64,000 nt of DNA, from the NCBI GenBank assembly GCA_903838415.1, contig CAILYI010000084.1, positions 55,139 to 119,138 of the forward strand, written 5' to 3'. Both the position numbers and the translations under genes were made by a program. The notes under the pieces are model-generated. The model ran no database searches. It was given only the letters and a program-made list of their open reading frames with translations, and was not told the DNA's origin. Source of the DNA: an uncultured Anaerolineae bacterium (GTDB taxonomy: Bacteria; Chloroflexota; Anaerolineae; Anaerolineales; Villigracilaceae). Of the stretch, positions 58,380-64,000 are shown one piece after another; position 1 is the first letter of the stretch; the number at the start of each line of letters is the position of its first letter.

Positions 58380-59360
58380 ATGCTTGTTGAAGATAATAGA
58401 AAAGCTGATCTTACGCCTCGGGATGAAATTCCCGATATTTGGGCCACGCGTGGACGTTGCCCGGTCTGTGCGACCGAGACGCTTAAAATAGTCCATTTGC
58501 AGGGTACGCCCGATTACCTGGTCTGTACCCATTGCGAGTTGTCGTTTGAAGTCGAGACGCACGGGGGCACCATCCGCATCAAGCATTTCCCGGAGCAGTT
58601 GGAATTTGCCGAAGGCGATTTGCGCTATCGCTGGGTTGAGCCGTCCGTTTTACGGAAATTTTTGGAGAATCGCCGTGCCCTGCTCCAGGAAAAAGCCAGC
58701 CTGATTCCCCCCGCGGCGCTTTCGGATGAAGAAGTCTGGGATCGTATGCTGGGTCTCTATCGCCTGGGCAACCAGCCCAAAACAATCCAATTTATGCTGA
58801 TCCAGGTGGGCGCAACCCGTGAGCAGGCCGAATCCGCTTTTGTGCGCCTGAAGCAGTGGTCTGAGAAGGATGCGCAGAATAAAAATAAAAGGCTGTGGCT
58901 GGTGCTTGGAATAACCATCGCCCTGGTCGTCAGTTTGATGACGGCAGTGGTCGTCATCAGCAGCCGCATTAGCTCCCAGCTCCAGGCCGGGAAAAAGAAT
59001 CCGCCGGTAGCCAACCAGTCGATTCTGCCGGTGCAAATGCTGAAAGTCATCCCCGACAGCGTCAAACCTGAATTCTTGAAATCTCCCCCGGCGCGCGTTG
59101 AGAAAGCGGGGCCCGAAAAGTCGCGCTGTCCGCTGCTTTCGGAGGAGGCCGCCAGTCTGTTTGGCGGCAAGGCCGAGGGCTGGAAGCAGGGCAGCCAGCT
59201 GGGCTCCTGGCAAATGATGAGCACGGATGTTCCCGCCACAATTCGTATTCCAAAAGGGATGTATTCCGCTTTTATTGATAACACCACCTTTGAATTCAAA
59301 TCAGCCGATGGACCTGCGACAATTTACAACGTAAACTTTATTGTGATTACCTGTTATTAG
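58380..59360 (+). CDS. Zinc-ribbon membrane protein of unknown function
   Basis: A 326-residue protein I do not recognise. An N-terminal zinc ribbon (CPVC...CTHC, about residues 27-52) is followed by a helical region with WDRMLGLYRLGNQPKTIQ, one membrane helix (about 176-197), and a 125-residue outer domain that may be a sensor. AGGAGG lies just before the ATG. It stands alone between the toxin pair and the next gene and has its own terminator. Confidence 0.7.
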   Translation: MLVEDNRKADLTPRDEIPDIWATRGRCPVCATETLKIVHLQGTPDYLVCTHCELSFEVETHGGTIRIKHFPEQLEFAEGDLRYRWVEPSVLRKFLENRRALLQEKASLIPPAALSDEEVWDRMLGLYRLGNQPKTIQFMLIQVGATREQAESAFVRLKQWSEKDAQNKNKRLWLVLGITIALVVSLMTAVVVISSRISSQLQAGKKNPPVANQSILPVQMLKVIPDSVKPEFLKSPPARVEKAGPEKSRCPLLSEEAASLFGGKAEGWKQGSQLGSWQMMSTDVPATIRIPKGMYSAFIDNTTFEFKSADGPATIYNVNFIVITCY

Positions 59361-59392
59361 CGCCCGCGCTGCAAACGATAATTGAAAATCGA

Positions 59393-59425
59393 CGAAAAAG
59401 AGGCCGTCCGGCCTCTTTTTCGTTT
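59393..59425 (+). terminator. Terminator of zinc-ribbon gene
   Basis: Perfect 13-bp stem CGAAAAAGAGGCC/GGCCTCTTTTTCG with a GTCC loop, then TTTG. Confidence 0.9.
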
Positions 59426-59473
59426 GTCTACAGGTTGATTGCGCCATACTCCACCCCACTGCGCCTGCAAAGT

Positions 59474-59482
59474 TGGTAAAAT
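59474..59482 (+). promoter_or_regulatory. Extended -10 promoter
   Basis: TGgTAAAAT, identical to the rpmB -10. Start predicted near 59489, 30 bases before the ATG at 59519. Confidence 0.5.
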
Positions 59483-59518
59483 GGACTGGCGGCAAAATCC
59501 TGCCGACAGAGAAACCCT

Positions 59519-61231
59519 ATGCCAAACCTTGCCCAAACCCTGCCCGCCAACGATATCGGCTTCCTGCGCATCATCGCCTCGCTGTGGGGCCTCGAATTGA
59601 CCTCGTCAGATCCTGCTGAAGCGGCCGTGGAGCTGGCCGAAGGCCTGTGCGATGCCGAATTGATCGACGAAGTGGTCTCCACCCTGCCCCAGGATGGCCG
59701 CTCAGTGCTCCTGGCGCTGGCTGCTGAAAACGGACGCATGCCCTGGGTGGCCTTTGCGCGCCGTTTTGGCGACGTCCGCGAAATGGGCCCCGGCAAACGC
59801 GACCGCGAACAGCCTCATCTGCACCCCACCTCGGCTGCAGAGATATTGTGGTATCGCGCGCTGGTTGCCAAGGCTTTTTTCGACGGCGAAAAAGGTCCGC
59901 AGGAATTCGCCTTCATCCCCGACGATTTATTCATCGCGCTGGATTTCGCCGGGCTGCTCGCCGAGCCTGAGCCAGAACCCGTCTCCGACGAACCCCCGGA
60001 AGACTCGGCGCCCCCCAAGCTCTCGAAATCTGTTGAAAGCCTCCCGGCTGCAAAAATCGACGAAGACGCGTTGGGCCGCCCGGCCTCTCCCACTGAAAAG
60101 GCCTTTCCAATCCTGTCCGGTGACCAGATTTTGGATGACGCCTGCACCTTTTTGGCGGCGCTGCGAATTGGGCTGGAGCCGCCCGCAATGCGCATCCCCA
60201 CGCCCATTTTGCGGGACTTTTTACTTGCCTCCCACTTAATAAGCGCCACTGCTCCCAGGCCCGAGGACGTCAAAGCCTTTCTGGAAGAATCGCGTGAAAA
60301 AGCGCTGGCCACTCTGCTGGCAGGTTGGCAATCCAGCGAATCCTTTGACGAACTGCGCCAACTGCCCGGGCTGACCTTTGAAGGTGGCTGGAGCAATCAG
60401 CCGCTGGTCACGCGCGAGTTTTTGCTCAACATCCTTGATCCGATTCCTGATGGCCAATGGTGGAGTCTCCCCGCTTTCGTGCGCGATATTAAAACTAAAT
60501 ATCCCGATTATCAACGCCCGGCTGGCGATTATGACTCATGGTTCATCAAGCGCGCCGCTGATGGCGTCTTTCTGCGTGGCTTTGCCAATTGGGATGAAGT
60601 CGACGGCGCATTGATCCGCTACTTTATCTGTGGGCCGCTTTACTGGCTCGGTCTGGTGGATTTGGCCGCGCCGGAAGAAGGCGCCAGGCTGAGCGCTTTT
60701 CGCCCCCGGCAAACCATGCTCAACACGCCGGAAGATGGGAAATTATCCATCACGTCCCAGGGCAAAATCATCGTTCCACGCCTGGCGCCGCGCGCCGCGC
60801 GTTATCAGATTGCGCGCTTCACGGAGTGTGAATTTTCCCCGAACGTGGACGAATACCGTTATCGCGCTACGCCCCAATCCCTGAAACGCGCTGCCGCACA
60901 GGGACTCAAGGTCAGCCACCTGCTCAGCCTTTTGGCCAAGAACTCGGGCGGACAAGTTCCGCCGATCTTTGTGAAAGCCCTGCAGCGTTGGGAAGTTAAC
61001 GGTACCGAGGCCCGGATTGAGACTCTGACCGTTTTAAAGGTCAGCAAGCCCGAGGTCCTGAACGAACTGCGCGCCTTCAAAGCGGCCCGATTTTTGGGCG
61101 AAATCATCGGCCCGACAACGGTCGTCCTCCAAAGCGGCGCCGAATCCAAGGTGATGGGCATCCTGGCCGAAATGGGCCTGTTGACAGAAGTCAAAGCGGA
61201 TGATGCGCAGGATGGTTCTCTCAAAAAGTAA
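59519..61231 (+). CDS. Helicase-C-3-like protein (tentative)
   Basis: A 570-residue soluble protein. The region FARRFGDVREMGPGKRDREQPHLHPTSAAEILWYRALV (outline, about 80-120) and the pattern of winged-helix-like segments resemble proteins of the helicase-associated Helicase_C_3/XPB type found in actinobacteria and Chloroflexota. There is no Walker motif, so it is not a helicase itself. An acidic, Pro-rich linker (about 145-195) splits two folded parts. Function unknown; assignment is by recollection of pattern only. Confidence 0.45.
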   Translation: MPNLAQTLPANDIGFLRIIASLWGLELTSSDPAEAAVELAEGLCDAELIDEVVSTLPQDGRSVLLALAAENGRMPWVAFARRFGDVREMGPGKRDREQPHLHPTSAAEILWYRALVAKAFFDGEKGPQEFAFIPDDLFIALDFAGLLAEPEPEPVSDEPPEDSAPPKLSKSVESLPAAKIDEDALGRPASPTEKAFPILSGDQILDDACTFLAALRIGLEPPAMRIPTPILRDFLLASHLISATAPRPEDVKAFLEESREKALATLLAGWQSSESFDELRQLPGLTFEGGWSNQPLVTREFLLNILDPIPDGQWWSLPAFVRDIKTKYPDYQRPAGDYDSWFIKRAADGVFLRGFANWDEVDGALIRYFICGPLYWLGLVDLAAPEEGARLSAFRPRQTMLNTPEDGKLSITSQGKIIVPRLAPRAARYQIARFTECEFSPNVDEYRYRATPQSLKRAAAQGLKVSHLLSLLAKNSGGQVPPIFVKALQRWEVNGTEARIETLTVLKVSKPEVLNELRAFKAARFLGEIIGPTTVVLQSGAESKVMGILAEMGLLTEVKADDAQDGSLKK

Positions 61232-61284
61232 ACCGCGAGACTTTCGCAAAGTCCAATTGCATTGCCAGGCACCTGCTCGGAATG

Positions 61285-61332
61285 AACGAAAAAGGAGCGG
61301 AACCCCTTTTCGGGTCCCGCTCCTTTTTCGTT
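61285..61332. terminator. Bidirectional terminator between convergent genes
   Basis: 21-bp arms with one mismatch, core AAAAAGGAGCGG/CCGCTCCTTTTT and a CTTTTC loop; serves the plus-strand gene ending at 61231 and the minus-strand 74-residue gene. Confidence 0.9.
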
Positions 61333-61338
61333 AACTGT

Positions 61339-61563
61339 TTATCCAAACAGGGTGGCCAGCATTTGCAAGGGCGTCCTTAGGAAGGACAACAATCCTTTTT
61401 TCTGGTTGCCCCCGTTTTGCAGCTGGGACGTAACCCATGAAGTGTCTTCGTAAAGTATTTGCATTCGCCGCTTTTCGTGGTTCAGCGCTGCAAGTTCGAT
61501 TTCTGAAGCACTTCTCCAGGACTGGCGTTCATCTGGAATCTGGTAGTTATAGAAGTTATACAT
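61339..61563 (-). CDS. 74-residue orphan protein under c-di-AMP riboswitch
   Basis: A 74-residue protein I do not recognise. It starts MYNFYNYQIPDERQSWR, has a charged helical centre (EIELAALNHEKRRMQILY), a Gly/Gln/Asn-rich turn, and a C-terminal amphipathic helix LLSFLRTPLQMLATLFG that could lie on a membrane. AAAGGAGAA lies six bases before the ATG. It is the only gene between the riboswitch leader and a terminator, so it is a stand-alone c-di-AMP-controlled unit. Known c-di-AMP riboswitch targets are potassium transporters and wall hydrolases; this is neither. Confidence 0.82.
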   Translation of the reverse strand: MYNFYNYQIPDERQSWRSASEIELAALNHEKRRMQILYEDTSWVTSQLQNGGNQKKGLLSFLRTPLQMLATLFG

Positions 61564-61675
61564 CGCGTTCTCCTTTAAGTAAAAACAAGCCTTTCAGCCA
61601 TCCGACAATTCCCTTCGCAGTGCGCGAAGACTCACGACGAAAACACCGGTAGAAAAGGTGCTTCATACGTGATCT

Positions 61676-61783
61676 TCGACGCCTACGAGGTTAGCTGCCG
61701 GGCTGGAACAGAAGACTTGCTCTACAACGCGATTGCGCTGTTTCGCCCCTTGAGTGGGTTCCCCGATCAAAAGATTCGGCGTA
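61676..61783 (-). ncRNA. c-di-AMP (ydaO-yuaA class) riboswitch
   Basis: On the minus strand the aptamer reads ACGCCGAATC, then GATCGGGGAACC, AAGGGGCGAAA, a variable arm, CTTCTGTTCC, AGCCCGGCAGCTAACC and TCGTAGGCGT. This is the conserved order of the ydaO class, close to the Thermoanaerobacter aptamer (GCCGAAUC...GGAACC...GGGG...CAGCUAACUCC.GAGGC). P1 is ACGCC/GGCGT. Just after it, GAAGATCACG (61677-61668) can pair with CGTGAGTCTTC (61636-61626), a probable expression platform. The rest of the 61564-62011 gap holds the promoters of the two divergent genes and nothing else visible. Confidence 0.93.
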
Positions 61784-61804
61784 CAACGTTCAAATTACTC
61801 AGCT

Positions 61805-61833
61805 ATTATACTTTATCTGGCCCGATATTGCAA
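61805..61833 (-). promoter_or_regulatory. Promoter of riboswitch transcript
   Basis: Minus-strand TTGCAA (61833-61828), 17-base spacer, TATAAT (61810-61805). Start predicted near 61798, about 15 bases before the aptamer, giving a leader of roughly 235 bases. Confidence 0.85.
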
Positions 61834-62011
61834 AATATATTCAGACCAAAAATGGCGAAATTACGATGTGACGAAGTTTTTGTTTGCCTGATTTTGAGTA
61901 GGACTTTTGTCTCCAGAAATCATCCTTGAAATTAAAATGAATTGAGGTACTATATAGTTGTAGTGCGGCCCTCGGATGAAATTTCTTTCAGATTTTCCAC
62001 CCGGAGGTACT

Positions 62012-62374
62012 ATGAAAAAGTCTTTGCTCACAATTGTCGTCTTGATTTCAATCCTGTCGGTTTTGTTCGCTACCGCAGGCACATCTTCTTATCGTCGGGT
62101 TAACCTGGTTTCAACAAAGTACGTCGCTGGCAAAGGTGTAGTGTTGATTTTTAATGTTTCAGGTAAATTCACTACTGCCGAATTGTTGGGAGGTTCCATC
62201 TCTATCAACCACGTTACCTATGGGTTACACTGCCATGAAAAAGATGATTCTCACATCATCTGTGAATTGCCCGGAAAGCTCAATCAGTTCCATGGCGTCA
62301 AGGCAACTGGTTCTTTGGCCGGGTACGGGTTTACAACGACGATTCCAAGAGTTACCCAAGCGTATGACAAGTAA
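62012..62374 (+). CDS. Small exported protein of unknown function
   Basis: A 120-residue protein with a typical signal peptide (MKKSLLTIVVLISILSVLF..., cleavage likely after about residue 22) and a mature part of about 95 residues predicted to be mostly beta (GVVLIFNVSGKF, GYGFTTTIPRV). GGAGG lies four bases before ATG 62012; TTGAAA with TATATA-like sequence (61926-61956) is a possible promoter. Two Cys (His-Cys-His and Ile-Cys-Glu) could pair. It is divergent from the riboswitch unit. A terminator follows. I recognise no family. Confidence 0.7.
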   Translation: MKKSLLTIVVLISILSVLFATAGTSSYRRVNLVSTKYVAGKGVVLIFNVSGKFTTAELLGGSISINHVTYGLHCHEKDDSHIICELPGKLNQFHGVKATGSLAGYGFTTTIPRVTQAYDK

Positions 62375-62427
62375 GACAATTAACAACTGTTGATTTATCC
62401 ACTCTGAGAGCCGCGAGCTAAAAAGCA

Positions 62428-62476
62428 ACAAACAAAAAGGAGCTGTCCAGTAAGTAGGATGGTTCTTTTTGTTTGT
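62428..62476 (+). terminator. Terminator of small exported protein gene
   Basis: Long stem ACAAACAAAAAGGA.../...TCTTTTTGTTTGT with inner GCTGTCC/GGATGGT (partly G-T), loop AGTAAGTA. Confidence 0.75.
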
Positions 62477-62515
62477 CACCATGAAAACATGACAGCTGTT
62501 TTGGTTTCTTCGTTC

Positions 62516-62521
62516 TATAAT
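62516..62521 (+). promoter_or_regulatory. -10 of acyltransferase gene
   Basis: TATAAT 48 bases before the ATG at 62569; no clear -35. GCGGAG precedes the ATG. Confidence 0.45.
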
Positions 62522-62568
62522 AATACGGAGTACGCTTTATTTCCCTTATCCCAATTCGCGGAGTTAAT

Positions 62569-63747
62569 ATGTCCAAAACTGATTGGATTACCCAGGAACT
62601 TGACGGTCTCAAGCAGGCCGGGTTGTATAACCGCATCCGCACCATTGAGTCGCCGCAGGGCGCCTGGTTGGTGGTGGATGGCAAAAAGGTGCTCAACTTC
62701 TGCTCGAATAACTACCTCGGGTTGGCCAATCACCCGGATATCGTCGCGGCGGCGAAGAAGGCTGTCGATACGATGGGCGTTGGCCCGGCGGCTGTGCGTT
62801 CCATCGCCGGAACGATGAGTCTGCATGTTGAGCTGGAAAAACGCCTGGCGGCCTTCAAAGGCGTCGAAGCGGCTATCACCTTCCAGAGTGGATTCACTGC
62901 CAACCTGGCGACCATCCCGGCGCTGGTGGGCAAGGAAGATGTCATTTTCTCGGATCGGCTGAATCATGCTTCCATCATTGACGGCTGCCGCCTTTCGGGC
63001 GCGAAAATCGTCGCTTATGAACATAATGATCCGAAATCGTTGGAAGAACAGATTACGGCGAATCTGTCGCAGTTTCGACGGGCCTTGATTGTCACGGATG
63101 GCGTCTTCAGCATGGATGGCGACATCGCTCCGCTCGATAAGATTTACGAGGTCTCCAGCAAGTATGACATTCTGTTGATGGTGGATGACGCCCACGGCGA
63201 AGGCGTGCTCGGCAAGGGCGGGCGCGGAATTGTCGATCATTTTGGTCTGCACGGCAAAGTGGATGTGGAAGTGGGGACGCTCTCGAAGGCTTTCGGCGTG
63301 ATGGGCGGCGTGGTGGCTGGGAATGCCGTCATTGTTGAATGGCTGCGTCAGCGCGGACGGCCTTTCCTGTTTTCTTCGGCGGTGACGGTGCCGGATGCCG
63401 CCGCCTGCCTGGCGGCGATTGACTTGCTCGAAGACTCCACCCAACTGGTGGACAGGCTGTGGAGTAATGCCAAATACTTTAAGGCCGAGATGGCTAATTT
63501 GGGCTTTAACACCGGCGTCAGCGAAACGCCGATTACACCGGTGATGCTCGGCGAAGCCCCGTTGGCCCAGCAATTCAGCCGTGAGCTTTTCGACGCAGGC
63601 GTTTTTGCGATGGCGCTGGGCTTCCCGACGGTGCCACAGGGCAAGGCCCGCATCCGCGTGATGATTTCGGCGGCGCATGCGATAGTTGATCTGGATCAGG
63701 GGCTGGATGCTTTCAAAAAAGTTGGAAAGAACTTGGGTGTGATTTAG
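62569..63747 (+). CDS. kbl: Glycine C-acetyltransferase-type enzyme (Kbl/BioF family)
   Basis: A 392-residue alpha-oxoamine synthase. The PLP Lys is in [12 protein letters not shown], the cofactor Asp in [11 protein letters not shown], and [26 protein letters not shown] and [11 protein letters not shown] fit the family. The closest fit is 2-amino-3-ketobutyrate CoA ligase (Kbl), which makes glycine and acetyl-CoA in threonine breakdown; a BioF-type 8-amino-7-oxononanoate synthase or serine palmitoyltransferase remain alternatives. No threonine dehydrogenase lies beside it within the window. Confidence 0.88.
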   Translation: MSKTDWITQELDGLKQAGLYNRIRTIESPQGAWLVVDGKKVLNFCSNNYLGLANHPDIVAAAKKAVDTMGVGPAAVRSIAGTMSLHVELEKRLAAFKGVEAAITFQSGFTANLATIPALVGKEDVIFSDRLNHASIIDGCRLSGAKIVAYEHNDPKSLEEQITANLSQFRRALIVTDGVFSMDGDIAPLDKIYEVSSKYDILLMVDDAHGEGVLGKGGRGIVDHFGLHGKVDVEVGTLSKAFGVMGGVVAGNAVIVEWLRQRGRPFLFSSAVTVPDAAACLAAIDLLEDSTQLVDRLWSNAKYFKAEMANLGFNTGVSETPITPVMLGEAPLAQQFSRELFDAGVFAMALGFPTVPQGKARIRVMISAAHAIVDLDQGLDAFKKVGKNLGVI

Positions 63748-63771
63748 CCGCAAACCTGGCAGTCAGTTTTC

Positions 63772-63808
63772 AAAAGGCAGACATTTCTATTGGGATGTCT
63801 GCCTTTTA
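63772..63808 (+). terminator. Terminator of acyltransferase gene
   Basis: Perfect 13-bp stem AAAAGGCAGACAT/ATGTCTGCCTTTT, loop TTCTATTGGG, then ATTTG. Confidence 0.9.
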
Positions 63809-63852
63809 TTTGCGCTAAGTCAAAGACAGAACCTGAAATCCGCATATAATGA

Positions 63853-63876
63853 AAATGAAATGGGTGCGTTTCATTT
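63853..63876 (+). promoter_or_regulatory. Operator-like palindrome
   Basis: AAATGAAA-N8-TTTCATTT, a perfect inverted repeat 15 bases upstream of the -35 of the last gene. A TATAAT (63845-63850) precedes it. Confidence 0.5.
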
Positions 63877-63891
63877 GAGTTGAAAATTGAG

Positions 63892-63920
63892 TTGAAAGCC
63901 GATGATATCTCTGGTAAAGT
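63892..63920 (+). promoter_or_regulatory. Promoter of the last gene
   Basis: TTGAAA (63892-63897), 17-base spacer with TG extension, TAAAGT (63915-63920). Start predicted near 63927; AGGAGAA precedes the ATG at 63953. Confidence 0.7.
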
Positions 63921-63952
63921 GAGTTTGGACAAACCACTTCAGGAGAAATTCC

Positions 63953-64000
63953 ATGACTTTCAACTCACAAGAGATTATACAAGATGTGCGCGGAGAATTC
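63953..64000 (+). CDS. Start of an unidentified gene (partial)
   Basis: The first 16 codons, MTFNSQEIIQDVRGEF, are in the window; AGGAGAAATTCC lies just upstream of the ATG, and a good promoter precedes it. Nothing can be said of its function from so short a stretch. Confidence 0.7.
   Translation, partial: MTFNSQEIIQDVRGEF

Noticed and set aside
61669..61929. 86-codon plus-strand frame in the 61.6-62.0 kb gap
   Set aside because: Covers the antisense of the c-di-AMP aptamer; no ribosome site and no recognisable family.
62515..63753. 412-codon open frame on the minus strand
   Set aside because: Antisense to the Kbl-type gene with all its PLP motifs.

Overview
The window looks like chromosome from an anaerobic member of the Chloroflexota, most likely class Anaerolineae. 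This is an inference from the overall gene set: a moderately GC-rich genome, no outer-membrane biogenesis genes, fatty-acid kinase (FakA/FakB/Asp23) genes, CpXC and CASTOR/POLLUX-type proteins, an oversized SecA, a membrane-tethered YvcK, and a cytochrome-rich redox cluster. Coding density is high and no phage, IS element, tRNA, rRNA or CRISPR array was found.

Region 1 (1-12.5 kb, almost all minus strand): a partial methyltransferase and a GH127 beta-L-arabinofuranosidase, a regulated four-helix membrane protein, a DivIVA/SepIVA-like coiled-coil protein, coaD, recG, a DegV/FakB fatty-acid-binding protein, a second diverged DegV-like protein, a GT39-type membrane protein, fakA and an Asp23 protein. 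rpmB is read divergently. The rpmB/asp23/fakA/recG order, with a Ser/Thr kinase and rpe on the other side, resembles the arrangement known in Bacillus.

Region 2 (12.8-24 kb, minus strand): rpe, a Ser/Thr kinase, a two-component system, an AT-richer membrane glycosyltransferase, a MacB-like ABC exporter with two paralogous membrane fusion proteins, and two small DUF4491-like membrane proteins. Region 3 (24-38 kb) mixes an SH3 protein, a DUF971 protein, a TPR protein, a CASTOR/POLLUX-like channel followed by a palindromic tandem repeat, a cysteine-cluster protein, an RlmD-type rRNA methyltransferase, a CpXC protein, a GAF-PAS histidine kinase, a BaiN-type flavoprotein, a class-III aminotransferase and a ROK sugar kinase.

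Region 4 (38-49 kb, plus strand): yvcK, gap and pgk, then a compact redox cluster: a two-cluster ferredoxin, an FAD/NAD(P) oxidoreductase, a predicted diheme cytochrome b and a membrane-anchored protein with 17 CxxCH motifs, followed by thioredoxin. A CRP/FNR-like palindrome sits near -43 of its predicted promoter. Region 5 (47-64 kb): an S9 peptidase, a 1345-residue SecA, adenosine deaminase, aconitase carrying two in-frame repeat insertions, a DUF433/DUF5615 toxin-antitoxin pair, two poorly known proteins, a c-di-AMP riboswitch driving a 74-residue orphan protein, an exported small protein, and a Kbl-type acyltransferase.

The strongest discoveries are the complete c-di-AMP riboswitch transcription unit on the minus strand (61.3-61.8 kb) and the ferredoxin/flavoprotein/cytochrome b/17-heme cluster (42.8-46.8 kb). 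A further theme is that at least seven genes have a -10 hexamer placed so that transcription would begin on or within three bases of the start codon, suggesting common use of leaderless mRNAs.
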